Part shown: piece after piece, positions 17,446 to 27,024 of the stretch | Position numbering within the stretch: position 1 is the first letter of the stretch | Layout of the letters: the number at the start of each line of letters is the position of its first letter | From: Psychromicrobium lacuslunae | Lineage (GTDB): Bacteria; Actinomycetota; Actinomycetes; Actinomycetales; Micrococcaceae | DNA: 64,000 nt | Assembly: GCF_000950575.1 (NCBI RefSeq) | Contig: NZ_CP011005.1 | Span: 3,472,001-3,536,000, forward strand | Reading direction: 5' to 3' | Notes under the pieces: generated by a model | What the model was told of the DNA's origin: nothing | Database searches by the model: none | Seen by the model: only the letters and a program-made list of their open reading frames with translations | Translations under genes and position numbers: made by a program

Positions 17446-19815
17446 ATGGATATGCTTTTCGACCCGTCCTCTTCGCCATCAAACCCTCAACGCCACGATG
17501 CCAGCTCGCGGATCGATGCGCAGGAACTATTGCACGGGCTGAACCCACAGCAAGAAGCCGCCGTGACGCATGCCGGTTCAGCTTTGCTCATAGTGGCCGG
17601 TGCTGGTTCGGGCAAGACACGGGTGCTGAGCCATCGGATCGCCTATTTACTGGCGACTGGTAGGGCCCACCCGGGTGAGATTCTGGCGATTACCTTCACC
17701 AATAAGGCCGCCGCGGAAATGCGCGAGCGGATCGCGGCGCTAATCGGCGACCGGGCGAAGAATATGTGGATCTCTACCTTCCACTCATCGTGTGTCCGTA
17801 TTTTGCGTCGCGAAGCGAGCACCGTCGGCCTGAACTCCAGTTTCTCGATCTACGATTCCGCCGACAGTTTGCGGCTGATCACCCTGATTGCCAAGGGGCT
17901 TGATCTCGATCCGAAACGCTTCACACCCAAATCGATCCAGCACAAGATTTCGGCACTAAAAAATGAGCTGATCGACGACGATAGCTTTGCCAGCACCGCC
18001 ACCGATCCCTTCGAGCAGGGTGTCGCTGAGGTTTACCGCGGCTACACGCAGCGGCTCCGGCAGGCGAACGCCCTCGACTTCGACGATTTGATCGCGCAGA
18101 CCGTCTGGATGTTTCGCGCCTTTCCCGGCGTGGCTGAATACTATCGGCGCCGCTTCCGACATGTCATGGTCGATGAGTATCAGGACACCAACCATGCGCA
18201 ATACGCACTGGTGCGCGAAATTGTCGGCGAGCAGCCCGAGCAGGCAGAACTCACCGTGGTGGGTGACTCGGATCAGTCCATTTACGCTTTCCGCGGCGCT
18301 GATATCCGCAATATCGTTGAGTTCGAAAAAGACTACCCCAACGCTCGAACCATTAAACTCGAGCAGAATTACCGCTCCACCCAGACCATCCTGAGCGCCG
18401 CGAACGCGGTGATTGAAAAGAACCCCGACCGTCCGGTAAAACGACTCTGGACAGCCGAAGGTGATGGCGAAAAGATTATCGGTTATGTCGCCGAGAACGA
18501 GCACGAGGAAGCCCGGTTCATTGCCGAGGAAATTGACCGGCTGCAGGACGAAGAGAACCTTCGGCCAGGGGACGTCGCCATTTTCTACCGAACCAATGCG
18601 CAAAGCCGCTCGATTGAAGAAATTCTGATGCGGGTCGGCCTACCCTATCGAGTGGTGGGCGGCACCCGATTCTACGAGCGCAAGGAGATTAAGGATGCGC
18701 TCGCCTACCTACGGGTGCTGGTCAATCCGGAGGACGACGTCAATCTGCGCCGCATCCTGAACGAACCCAAGCGCGGCATTGGGGACCGTGCCGAAGGTGC
18801 GGTTGCTGCGCTCGCCGAACGCGAACGTTCCTCCTTTATGGCGGCGCTGCGTCGCGCGGAGGAAGCTCCGGCGATGGCAACCCGAAGCCTTAACGCCGTT
18901 GCAGGCTTTGTGAAACTCATTGATGATCTGACCGAGGTGGCCAATAGCTCTGGCGCTGCCACCGCCTTGGAAGCCGTGCTGGAACAGACTGGCTACCTTG
19001 AGGGGCTGCGCGCCAGCAACGATCCGCAGGATGAGTCGCGGGTGGAGAACTTGGCCGAGTTGGTCGCCGTGGTGCGTGAGTACGAGCGGGACAACCCGGA
19101 AGGCTCGCTGACTGATTTCTTGGAAGGGGTCTCGCTGGTCGCCGATGCCGATCAGATTCCCGATGCACCGGGTGCCGATACCGAGGCTGCGGTTGCTGAA
19201 GCCAGAAGGCTCGGCGTGGTCACCCTGATGACGCTGCACACCGCGAAGGGCTTGGAATTCCCAGTGGTGTTCCTGACCGGAATGGAACACGGCATTTTCC
19301 CGCACGCCCGATCGGCGACGGACGCGAAGGAGCTGGCCGAGGAGCGCAGGCTCGCTTATGTCGGCCTGACTCGGGCCCGGCAGCGTCTCTATCTCACCCG
19401 GGCCGAGGTCAGGAGCCTGTGGGGGCAGAGCCAATACAACCCGGCCAGCCCCTTTATCGACGAAGTGCCAGCCACCTTGATCGAGTGGAAGCGGGAGGGG
19501 ACCACTCGAATGATTCCTTCGGTTGGCTCTTCAGGTTTTGGTCGGGAACGCTATTCCGGTTCCTATTGGGGCGCGGGCAGCTCGCTGGGCGAGGGCGGCA
19601 AGCTGCCGGCCAGCCTTTCCGCGAATAAGGCCCGGGTGCAGCCACAGAAGGAAGTTATTTCGGTGGCGGTAGGCGATAAGGTGCAGCACACCAGCTTCGG
19701 CCTGGGTACCGTGATCGCGGTGGAGGGCTCCGGCGATAAAACAGTGGCGAAAGTTCGCTTCGCCAGCGAGGAAAAACGATTGCTACTGCGTTACGCGCCG
19801 TTGAGTAAAGCGTAG
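17446..19815 (+). CDS. pcrA: DNA helicase PcrA (UvrD family)
   Basis: A 789-residue superfamily-1 helicase. Walker A AGAGSGKT is at residues 51-58, followed by motif Ia ITFTNKAAAEM, Walker B VDEYQDTN, motif III VGDSDQSIYAFRGAD, motif IV QNYRS, motif V TLHTAKGLEFPVVF and motif VI VGLTRARQRLYL. The C-terminal Tudor-like domain (VGDKVQHTSFGLGTVIAVEG) that contacts RNA polymerase is present. It acts in nucleotide excision repair and in removing replication barriers. The position near sucC-sucD is one I know from many actinobacteria. The second ATG at 17452 is also a possible start. Confidence 0.96.
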   Translation: MDMLFDPSSSPSNPQRHDASSRIDAQELLHGLNPQQEAAVTHAGSALLIVAGAGSGKTRVLSHRIAYLLATGRAHPGEILAITFTNKAAAEMRERIAALIGDRAKNMWISTFHSSCVRILRREASTVGLNSSFSIYDSADSLRLITLIAKGLDLDPKRFTPKSIQHKISALKNELIDDDSFASTATDPFEQGVAEVYRGYTQRLRQANALDFDDLIAQTVWMFRAFPGVAEYYRRRFRHVMVDEYQDTNHAQYALVREIVGEQPEQAELTVVGDSDQSIYAFRGADIRNIVEFEKDYPNARTIKLEQNYRSTQTILSAANAVIEKNPDRPVKRLWTAEGDGEKIIGYVAENEHEEARFIAEEIDRLQDEENLRPGDVAIFYRTNAQSRSIEEILMRVGLPYRVVGGTRFYERKEIKDALAYLRVLVNPEDDVNLRRILNEPKRGIGDRAEGAVAALAERERSSFMAALRRAEEAPAMATRSLNAVAGFVKLIDDLTEVANSSGAATALEAVLEQTGYLEGLRASNDPQDESRVENLAELVAVVREYERDNPEGSLTDFLEGVSLVADADQIPDAPGADTEAAVAEARRLGVVTLMTLHTAKGLEFPVVFLTGMEHGIFPHARSATDAKELAEERRLAYVGLTRARQRLYLTRAEVRSLWGQSQYNPASPFIDEVPATLIEWKREGTTRMIPSVGSSGFGRERYSGSYWGAGSSLGEGGKLPASLSANKARVQPQKEVISVAVGDKVQHTSFGLGTVIAVEGSGDKTVAKVRFASEEKRLLLRYAPLSKA

Positions 19816-19900
19816 CCGCGGTCCCGGTGTCGAATTCCTTAACAGCCTCACGCGCTGTAGAAACTGGTGTGCACCCTATTTTTACGGCAAGCTAGTGGGC

Positions 19901-20584
19901 ATGATCAGCAACCGCAACCGAGCCATCTCGGCTTTTATTAGCGCCATCGCGGTTGTGTTGCTCTGTACCGGCTGTTTCACCATTAATAGTCCCGACCCGA
20001 ACGCCAGCACTCCCAGCGGGCCGGCACCCAGCTACTTGCAACGGCTCAAGGCGACGCAGACCGTTGAACCATCCGCCACCGCTGCGAAAACCATTTCGGA
20101 AGGGCAGCAGGGATTCCTCAACCCTGGTCACGATATCGCCTGCATTATCACCTCAGCGCGGGGCGGGCATGTGAATACCCCGCTGGAGCCGAATGACTTC
20201 GATAATTCGAAGAATCAACGATTCCCGGTCATTCCGGTGGTGCAATGTGAACTCGCTGGCTACCCAGCGCCGCAACCGAAAGACGTTCGTGACAACTGCG
20301 GCGGTACCGGCATTGGTTACCTGGGCGGGGTGGTGCTGCTGGCCCCAGGTGCAACCCAGTACGGTGCTTGTCGCATTGGTCAGACCGGTATGGAGGCGTC
20401 TAGCAATGATGCCTCCAGTAGCAAAAAAGTGATAGCCCAACTACCCACTTTGGCCGCCGGCACGGCGCTGGACGCGCAAGGGTATCGGTGCGCTCCGCTG
20501 GACGATGGGGTGGCCTGCGCAAACCTGTCTAATGGCGTCGGTTTCTTTGTTTCCAAAGATTCTTATCAACTGTTCAGCAAGTAA
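19901..20584 (+). CDS. Putative secreted lipoprotein, function unknown
   Basis: A 227-residue protein with a signal sequence and lipobox LCTGC (lipidated Cys near residue 25), a low-complexity Pro/Ser/Thr linker and a compact domain with six further cysteines that could form disulfides (in ACIIT, VQCEL, DNCGG, GACRIG, YRCAPL and VACANL). It ends with GVGFFVSKDSYQLFSK. I recognise no named family, though the pattern recurs in Micrococcaceae. A GTG two codons earlier (19895) is an alternative start. No terminator hairpin was recognised downstream. Confidence 0.65.
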   Translation: MISNRNRAISAFISAIAVVLLCTGCFTINSPDPNASTPSGPAPSYLQRLKATQTVEPSATAAKTISEGQQGFLNPGHDIACIITSARGGHVNTPLEPNDFDNSKNQRFPVIPVVQCELAGYPAPQPKDVRDNCGGTGIGYLGGVVLLAPGATQYGACRIGQTGMEASSNDASSSKKVIAQLPTLAAGTALDAQGYRCAPLDDGVACANLSNGVGFFVSKDSYQLFSK

Positions 20585-20694
20585 CGAATACTGCCCGGCG
20601 AGGGCCCGAAGTGTGGGGTTACTCACTAAACGGGTACTCTGGAGGCGGTGCGCTGCGCTACTGCACTATCGTGTCGTAAAGAACGCCTAGCAGT

Positions 20695-20734
20695 AATAAG
20701 GCACTAATAAAGCACTAATAAAGCACTAGAGAAA
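20695..20734. repeat. Short tandem repeat upstream of sucC
   Basis: The AT-rich unit GCACTAATAAA is repeated twice in tandem and partly a third time (GCACTAGAGAAA), preceded by a related AGTAATAAG. It lies 30-70 bases before the sucC GTG, inside the probable 5' leader or promoter. It could modulate transcript stability or expression; no family was recognised. Confidence 0.6.
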
Positions 20735-20764
20735 AACTACTTCGACGTAGAAGGACTTGAGCCC

Positions 20765-21949
20765 GTGGACCTGTATGAATACCAGGCGCGTGACATGTTT
20801 GAGGCACACGGAGTTCCCGTGCTCGCTGGCATCGTGGCACACACCCCAGAAGAAGCTAAAGCGGCAGCCGAAAAAATCGCGCTTGACTCCGGTAACCCGG
20901 TGACTGTTGTTAAAGCACAGGTAAAGGTCGGTGGCCGCGGCAAAGCCGGTGGCGTGAAGGTCGCGAAGACCGCCGATGAGGCTTTCCAATACGCCTCCGA
21001 AATCCTCGGCATGGACATCAAGGGGCACACAGTGCACCAGGTGATGATCGCCCAGGGTGCCGATATTGCCGAAGAATTTTACTTCTCGGTCCTGCTGGAC
21101 CGGGCGAACCGCAACTACCTGGCAATGTGCTCGGTAGAGGGCGGTATGGAAATTGAGGTTCTTGCGGTCGAGCGCCCCGAGGCGCTGGCCCGCGTCGCGG
21201 TTGACCCGGCGGTCGGCATCGACCAAGCGAAAGCCGAAGAAATCGTCGACACCGCAGGCTTCGCGGCCGAGGTGCGCGATGGTGTGATCGAGACCATTAA
21301 GAAGCTGTGGGAGGTCTTCAAGCAGGAGGACGCCACCCTGGTTGAGGTCAACCCGCTGGTGAAGACCGGCGACGGCAAGATCCTGGCTCTCGATGGCAAG
21401 GTCACTCTGGATGCCAATGCTGACTTCCGTCACCCGGACCACGTGGCGCTGGAAGACAAGGCCGCTGCCGATCCGCTGGAAGCCAAGGCCAAGGAAAACG
21501 ACCTCAACTACGTCAAGCTCGACGGCGAAGTTGGCATTATTGGTAACGGCGCTGGCCTGGTGATGTCCACTCTCGATGTGGTCGCCTACGCTGGCGAGAA
21601 GCACGGCAACGTCAAGCCCGCTAACTTCCTCGACATCGGTGGTGGCGCCTCAGCCGAGGTAATGGCTGCAGGTCTGGACGTTATCTTGAACGACGAGCAG
21701 GTCAAGAGCGTGTTCGTGAATGTCTTCGGTGGTATCACCGCGTGTGACGCTGTCGCCAACGGTATTGTGAAAGCCCTGGAGATTCTCGGCGACTCGGCTA
21801 ATAAGCCGCTCGTGGTTCGCCTCGACGGCAACAACGTGGAAGAAGGCCGCCGCATTCTGACCGATGCCAATCACCCGCTGGTGACTCAGGCAGCCACCAT
21901 GGACGAAGGCGCCGCTAAGGCCGCCGAACTAGCTCACGCTGCGAAGTAA
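20765..21949 (+). CDS. sucC: Succinyl-CoA ligase (ADP-forming), beta subunit
   Basis: A 394-residue TCA-cycle enzyme subunit that, with SucD, interconverts succinyl-CoA and succinate with nucleotide phosphorylation. The N-terminal ATP-grasp domain begins [19 protein letters not shown] and carries [11 protein letters not shown]. The C-terminal domain holds the [14 protein letters not shown] loop that meets the alpha-subunit phosphohistidine. The start is GTG at 20765 with AGAAGGA upstream. sucD follows after 12 bases in one operon. Codon use is of the highly expressed type. Confidence 0.97.
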   Translation: MDLYEYQARDMFEAHGVPVLAGIVAHTPEEAKAAAEKIALDSGNPVTVVKAQVKVGGRGKAGGVKVAKTADEAFQYASEILGMDIKGHTVHQVMIAQGADIAEEFYFSVLLDRANRNYLAMCSVEGGMEIEVLAVERPEALARVAVDPAVGIDQAKAEEIVDTAGFAAEVRDGVIETIKKLWEVFKQEDATLVEVNPLVKTGDGKILALDGKVTLDANADFRHPDHVALEDKAAADPLEAKAKENDLNYVKLDGEVGIIGNGAGLVMSTLDVVAYAGEKHGNVKPANFLDIGGGASAEVMAAGLDVILNDEQVKSVFVNVFGGITACDAVANGIVKALEILGDSANKPLVVRLDGNNVEEGRRILTDANHPLVTQAATMDEGAAKAAELAHAAK

Positions 21950-21961
21950 GGACGAGAGAAA

Positions 21962-22879
21962 ATGTCTATTTACCTCAACAAGGACTCCAAAGTCATCGTC
22001 CAGGGCATCACCGGCGGCGAAGGCACCAAGCACACCGCACTGATGCTCAAGGCCGGCACGCAGGTCGTCGGCGGCGTTAATGCTCGCAAAGCCGGCACCA
22101 CGGTGAGCCATCAGGGCAAGGAAGGCAACGCCGTCGAACTGCCGGTCTTCGGTACCGTCACCGAAGCTGTCGAAAAGACTGGTGCGGATGTCTCCATCAT
22201 CTTCGTGCCGCCGGCCTTCACCAAGGACGCCGTAGTTGAAGCGATCGAGGCCGAAGTGCCGCTCGTCGTCATCATCACCGAAGGTGTCCCGGTCCAGGAC
22301 TCGGCCGAGTTCTGGGCGCTGGCACAGTCCAAGGTCGACGCCGAGGGCAAGCAGATCACCCGAATCATCGGCCCGAACTGCCCCGGCATCATCACCCCCG
22401 GTGAGTCCCTGGTCGGCATCACGCCGAACAACATCACCGGCAAGGGTGGCGTTGGCTTGGTCTCCAAGTCCGGCACCTTGACCTACCAGATGATGTACGA
22501 GCTGCGCGATTTGGGCTTCTCCACAGCTATTGGTATTGGTGGTGACCCGGTGATCGGTACCACTCACATCGACGCGCTGGCCGCTTTTGAAGCTGACCCG
22601 GAGACCAAGGCGATCGTGATGATCGGCGAAATCGGTGGTGACGCCGAAGAGCGTGCCGCCGAGTTCATTAAGGCGAACGTGACCAAGCCGGTCGTCGGCT
22701 ACGTCGCTGGCTTCACCGCCCCGGAAGGCAAGACAATGGGCCACGCTGGCGCCATCGTCTCCGGTTCGGCCGGTACCGCGCAGGCTAAGAAAGAAGCTCT
22801 CGAAGCTGCTGGTGTGAAGGTTGGCAAGACGCCTTCCGAGACCGCTCAGTTGCTGCGCGAGGTTTACGCAGCTCTCTAA
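21962..22879 (+). CDS. sucD: Succinyl-CoA ligase (ADP-forming), alpha subunit
   Basis: A 305-residue CoA-binding subunit. It starts [21 protein letters not shown]; the CoA-binding fold includes NARKAGTTV and [12 protein letters not shown]. The catalytic phosphohistidine lies in [10 protein letters not shown] (His about 261). It pairs with SucC directly upstream. A GAGAGAA ribosome binding site precedes the ATG. A very strong hairpin terminator follows 15 bases after the stop, so the operon ends here; the gene order that I expect next in actinobacteria (DUF6350-purN) is displaced to about 59.6 kb. Confidence 0.97.
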   Translation: MSIYLNKDSKVIVQGITGGEGTKHTALMLKAGTQVVGGVNARKAGTTVSHQGKEGNAVELPVFGTVTEAVEKTGADVSIIFVPPAFTKDAVVEAIEAEVPLVVIITEGVPVQDSAEFWALAQSKVDAEGKQITRIIGPNCPGIITPGESLVGITPNNITGKGGVGLVSKSGTLTYQMMYELRDLGFSTAIGIGGDPVIGTTHIDALAAFEADPETKAIVMIGEIGGDAEERAAEFIKANVTKPVVGYVAGFTAPEGKTMGHAGAIVSGSAGTAQAKKEALEAAGVKVGKTPSETAQLLREVYAAL

Positions 22880-22893
22880 GCTCAAGCATTTGC

Positions 22894-22931
22894 AGCGGCT
22901 GGCCGCCTTCCTCGGAAGGCGGCCAGCCGCT
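22894..22931 (+). terminator. Terminator of the sucCD operon
   Basis: Perfect 18-bp GC-rich arms, 22894-22911 and 22914-22931, meet around a TC centre and are followed by TTTC. A classical intrinsic terminator. Confidence 0.92.
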
Positions 22932-23115
22932 TTTCTTGATTAAGGCCCTAGGTGACTTCCGGCACCGGCTATCGGCTGCGCACCGTAGGGCGTATATTCA
23001 AACTTGAAGATTCATCCTCAAGGCGTATATCACTCACTAGTAAAAACCTCAAACTGTCGGTAAGCTCGTTTAGTCTCTTTCTAGACAAAAATCTTAATGA
23101 ACCCGGGGTTGCTAC

Positions 23116-24849
23116 ATGCTTATTAAGCTTTTGAGACAGTACTCGAAGCCGTATATTCCATACTTGATTGCCGTCCTAGTCTTTCAACTGGTGGCAACCA
23201 TTGCCGCGTTGTACCTGCCGAGCCTGAACGCTCAAATCATTGATCAGGGCGTGGCGAAGGCCGATACCGATTACATTTGGCGAGTCGGTGGCGTGATGCT
23301 GCTGGTGGCGCTGGTCCAGGTCGCCGCTGCGGTGGCCGGAATGTATTACGGTTCAAAGGCTTCGATGGCGGTGGGTCGCGATCTGCGCCGCGGAGTCTTC
23401 CGTAAGGTCTCCAATTTCTCTGCTCAGGAACTTGGCACTTTCGGCGCCCCGACCCTGATCACCCGCGGTACCAACGATATTCAGCAGGTCCAAATGGTGT
23501 TGCTGATGGGCCTGAACTTCATGGTGTCCGCGCCGATCATGTGCATCGGTGGCATCATCATGGCGCTCCGCGAAGACCTCAGCCTGTCCTGGCTGGTTTG
23601 GGTGTCAGTGCCGTTGCTGTTGGTGGTCGTTGGTTTCCTGGTCTGGCGCCTGATGCCGCTGTTCAAATCGATGCAGGGTTTTATCGACAAGATCAATGGT
23701 GTGTTGCGCGAGCAGATCGTTGGTATCAGGGTGGTTCGTGCCTTCGGCCGGGAACCCTTTGAAACCAAGCGTTTCGATGCCGCGAACGACAACATCACGA
23801 AGGTCTCGCTCAAGGTTGGCGCAATTTTCGTGCTGATGTTCCCGCTGATCACCATGATTCTGCACATTGCTACTTCGGCGGTGCTGTGGTTCGGCGGCCA
23901 GCGGGTGGACGCCGGTCAAATGCAGGTCGGTTCATTGACCGCCTTCCTTCAGTACCTACTGCAAATCCTGACCGCGGTGATGATGGGTACCTTCATGGCA
24001 ATGATGATTCCGCGCGCCGTGGTGTGTGCCGAGCGGATCGCTGAAGTGCTGGATACCGAAAGCACCTTATTGATGCCCGAGCAGACGACCGAGCCCGCAC
24101 AGAAGCGTGGCGAGGTGGAGTATCGCAATGTCAGCTTTAGCTACCCGGGCGCGGAAGCTCCGGTGCTGAAAAACATTTCCTTCACCGCTAGCCCGGGCCA
24201 GACGGTGGCCATTATCGGTGCCACCGGCGGCGGTAAAACCACTTTACTTTCGCTGCTGCCGAGATTGTTCGACACCGCCTCGGGAGAGATTCTGCTCGAC
24301 GGCGTGCCGGTCACCCAGCTCAGTCGTGAGGCCATCACCTCCCGAGTTTCAATGGTGCCGCAGAAGCCATATCTCTTTGCTGGCACGATTGAATCTAATC
24401 TACGATTCGGCAAGCCCAACGCGGGCGAGGACGAGTTGTGGGAGGCGCTAACCGTAGCTCAGGGTGCCGACTTCGTTCGGGAGAAGAGCAAAGGTTTGAG
24501 CGCTAGGGTCGCTCAGGGCGGTGGCAATGTCTCCGGTGGTCAGCGTCAGCGGTTGTGCATCGCACGGTCCCTGGTCACTCAGCCCAAGGTCTACCTCTTT
24601 GATGACTCTTTCTCAGCATTGGATGTGGCCACCGATGCGCGGCTCCGGAAGGCGCTGAAAGCAAAGACCGCCGAGGCAACAGTGATCATCGTGGCTCAGC
24701 GTGTCGCCACCATTGTCGACGCCGATCTGATCCTAGTGCTCGATGACGGCGAAATTGTCAGTCGGGGCACGCACGAAGAATTGCTGGCGAATTCTGAGGT
24801 TTACCAGGAAATTGTGGCATCCCAGATTAGTGCGGAGGAAGTGGCATGA
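23116..24849 (+). CDS. Heterodimeric ABC exporter, subunit with degenerate catalytic residues
   Basis: A 577-residue half-exporter: six membrane segments (about 17-300) and a nucleotide-binding domain. Walker A (GATGGGKTT) and the signature VSGGQRQR are intact, but Walker B reads VYLFDDSFSALD, with Asp replacing the catalytic Glu, and the H-loop His is replaced by Gln in IIVAQRVATI. This is the pattern of the degenerate half of asymmetric exporters such as TM287/288, BmrC/BmrD or LmrC/LmrD. Its stop overlaps the start of the partner by four bases. The substrate is unknown, commonly multidrug or lipid. Confidence 0.92.
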   Translation: MLIKLLRQYSKPYIPYLIAVLVFQLVATIAALYLPSLNAQIIDQGVAKADTDYIWRVGGVMLLVALVQVAAAVAGMYYGSKASMAVGRDLRRGVFRKVSNFSAQELGTFGAPTLITRGTNDIQQVQMVLLMGLNFMVSAPIMCIGGIIMALREDLSLSWLVWVSVPLLLVVVGFLVWRLMPLFKSMQGFIDKINGVLREQIVGIRVVRAFGREPFETKRFDAANDNITKVSLKVGAIFVLMFPLITMILHIATSAVLWFGGQRVDAGQMQVGSLTAFLQYLLQILTAVMMGTFMAMMIPRAVVCAERIAEVLDTESTLLMPEQTTEPAQKRGEVEYRNVSFSYPGAEAPVLKNISFTASPGQTVAIIGATGGGKTTLLSLLPRLFDTASGEILLDGVPVTQLSREAITSRVSMVPQKPYLFAGTIESNLRFGKPNAGEDELWEALTVAQGADFVREKSKGLSARVAQGGGNVSGGQRQRLCIARSLVTQPKVYLFDDSFSALDVATDARLRKALKAKTAEATVIIVAQRVATIVDADLILVLDDGEIVSRGTHEELLANSEVYQEIVASQISAEEVA

Positions 24850-26909
24850 GCCGGAAAAAAGACGCAGACGCCGCAGCACTTGAGGCCGAGCAGACGTTAG
24901 AGGCTCAGGGGGCGGTAGCCACTGCTGAGCACGACGATGACTTCGAAGAAGAGGAATACAAGCCCACCGAGGCCGATGGTGGCATGTTCGGTGATATGCC
25001 GGCGAAGAAAGCCAAGGCTTTCTGGCCGTCCGCGAAACGGCTGATCGGCCTGCTGAAGAACGAGTGGCTGGCACTCACCGCGATCTTCATCGCGGTGCTG
25101 GCCTCGGTGGTACTCACCGTGATCGGGCCGAAGATTCTGGGTAAGGCAATGGACGTCATCTTCGATGGCGTGATTGGCATGAGCTTGCCGGGGAATCTGA
25201 CAAAAGATCAGGTCATCGCTGGGGCGAAGGCGCAGGGCAATAATGACTTCGCGCAGATGCTGGCCACCTCCAATGTGGTGCCCGGTCACGGCATTGACTT
25301 CAATCAGCTCTCCTTCCTGATCCTGGTGGTGCTCTCGATCTACTTCGTGGCTTCGCTGTTCAACTGGTTCCAGGGCTATGTGTTGAATGTGATCGTGATG
25401 CGGGCGATCCGCAAGCTGCGCAGCGATGTGGAGGCTAAGCTCAACCGCTTGCCGCTCAATCACTTTGATTCCGGCCAGCGCGGTGATGTGCTCTCCCGAG
25501 TAACGAATGACGTCGATAACGTGCAGCAGGGTTTGCAGCAGGCGTTCTCGCAATTGGTCAGCTCAGTGCTGTTGCTGCTCGGCTTCACCGTGATGATGTT
25601 CCTGGTGTCTTGGCAGCTGGCCTTGATCGCCTTGATCGCCATTCCGCTCTCTGGCGTGGTGGTCGGCATCATCGGTAGCCGTTCGCAGAAGCTCTTTGCC
25701 GCGCAGTGGAAGAACACCGGTGCACTCAACGGCCAGATCGAGGAATCCTTCTCGGGGCACACCCTGGTCACCTTGTTCGGCCGCGAACAGGACATGCTGG
25801 AGCGCTTTGATGAGCGGAACGAAAGCCTTTTCAAGGCCAGCTTCGGCGCGCAGTTCGCCTCCGGCCTGATGATGCCGATTATGCAGTTCATCAATTACCT
25901 GAGCTACGTGGGTATCGCGGTGATCGGTGGTCTGCGGGTTGCTTCGGGTCAGATGACCTTGGGTGATGCCACTGCCTTCATCCAGTACTCACGTGAGTTC
26001 AACCAGCCGCTGACTCAGATGGCTGGGATGGCGAATATGCTGCAATCGGGTGTTGCCTCGGCTGAGCGAGTTTTCGAGTTCCTGGATTCCGAGGAGCAGG
26101 AACCGGAGAATGCTCGCCAGCACTTGCCGGCCAAGACCGATGGTCACGTCGAGTTCAAGGACGTTTCGTTCAGCTACACCGAGGACAAGCCGCTGATCGA
26201 GAATCTCTCCTTCTCGGCCAGGCCTGGTTCGACAGTTGCCATTGTTGGACCAACCGGTGCTGGTAAGACCACTCTGGTGAATTTGGTAATGCGCTTCTAC
26301 GAGCTCAACTCCGGGCAGATCACCGTTGACAACGTTGATATCACCGAGCTGAGCCGTGCTGAGCTGCGCTCCAAGGTGGGTATGGTGCTGCAGGACGCCT
26401 GGTTGTTCGAGGGCACCATTTACGAAAATATTCAGTACGGCAATCTGGATGCTACTGAGGAGCAGATCATGGAGGCGGCGAAGGCCACCTACGTTGACCG
26501 CTTCGTGCGGGCGCTGCCGGATGGCTACCAGACCGTGCTGGATGATCAGGGCGATAACGTGAGCGCCGGTGAAAAACAGCTGATCACCATTGCCCGAGCC
26601 TTCGTGGCCAACCCGTCGCTGTTGATCCTGGACGAGGCGACCAGCTCGGTCGATACTCGCACCGAGGTACTGGTGCAGAAGGCCATGGCTGCGTTACGCG
26701 CCGACCGCACCAGTTTCGTGATCGCACACCGACTCTCCACCATCCGCGACGCGGACACCATCTTGGTGATGGAAGCTGGACGCATTGTCGAGCAGGGGAA
26801 CCATCAGCAGCTGATCGACGCGCAGGGTGCCTACTACCGGCTCTACATGTCCCAATTCGCCGGGGAAGACGCCGGTGAAGAAGAGGAGCTGGCCGAGCAA
26901 CGCTCGTAG
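24846..26909 (+). CDS. Heterodimeric ABC exporter, catalytically competent subunit
   Basis: A 687-residue half-exporter with an acidic N-terminal extension of about 50 residues, six membrane segments with a long first external loop (about residues 100-155), and a nucleotide-binding domain with Walker A GPTGAGKTT, canonical Walker B LLILDEATSSVD and H-loop in VIAHRLSTI. Its ABC signature is altered to VSAGEKQ. In the dimer this altered signature faces the partner's Asp-containing Walker B, giving one dead site and one active site. It overlaps the upstream subunit (ATGA) and ends at a 44-bp perfect palindrome. Confidence 0.92.
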   Translation: MSRKKDADAAALEAEQTLEAQGAVATAEHDDDFEEEEYKPTEADGGMFGDMPAKKAKAFWPSAKRLIGLLKNEWLALTAIFIAVLASVVLTVIGPKILGKAMDVIFDGVIGMSLPGNLTKDQVIAGAKAQGNNDFAQMLATSNVVPGHGIDFNQLSFLILVVLSIYFVASLFNWFQGYVLNVIVMRAIRKLRSDVEAKLNRLPLNHFDSGQRGDVLSRVTNDVDNVQQGLQQAFSQLVSSVLLLLGFTVMMFLVSWQLALIALIAIPLSGVVVGIIGSRSQKLFAAQWKNTGALNGQIEESFSGHTLVTLFGREQDMLERFDERNESLFKASFGAQFASGLMMPIMQFINYLSYVGIAVIGGLRVASGQMTLGDATAFIQYSREFNQPLTQMAGMANMLQSGVASAERVFEFLDSEEQEPENARQHLPAKTDGHVEFKDVSFSYTEDKPLIENLSFSARPGSTVAIVGPTGAGKTTLVNLVMRFYELNSGQITVDNVDITELSRAELRSKVGMVLQDAWLFEGTIYENIQYGNLDATEEQIMEAAKATYVDRFVRALPDGYQTVLDDQGDNVSAGEKQLITIARAFVANPSLLILDEATSSVDTRTEVLVQKAMAALRADRTSFVIAHRLSTIRDADTILVMEAGRIVEQGNHQQLIDAQGAYYRLYMSQFAGEDAGEEEELAEQRS

Positions 26910-26923
26910 CAGTCAGTTGAGAT

Positions 26924-26967
26924 AACGGCTGTGCCGCACCAGCAATTGCTGGTGCGGCACAGCCGTT
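26924..26967. terminator. 44-bp perfect palindrome between convergent genes, bidirectional terminator
   Basis: The sequence from 26924 to 26967 is its own reverse complement (22-bp arms, core CAATTG). It lies 14 bases after the exporter stop and 57 bases from the stop of the convergent gene at 27025. It is flanked by AA/TT, giving short T runs on both strands, so it can terminate in both directions. Confidence 0.85.
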
Positions 26968-27024
26968 TAAGTGCGGGATCTCGTTTCTCAAGCTGGCGGC
27001 TGAGGACGTGTTTTTGAGCGGAAG

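Noticed and set aside
20726-21604. 292-codon minus-strand ORF
   Set aside because: It lies wholly antisense to sucC and reflects the third-position bias of that gene; its product is an improbable His/Val/Asp-rich sequence.
21929-22885. 318-codon minus-strand ORF
   Set aside because: Antisense mirror of sucD, with no recognisable domain or ribosome binding site.
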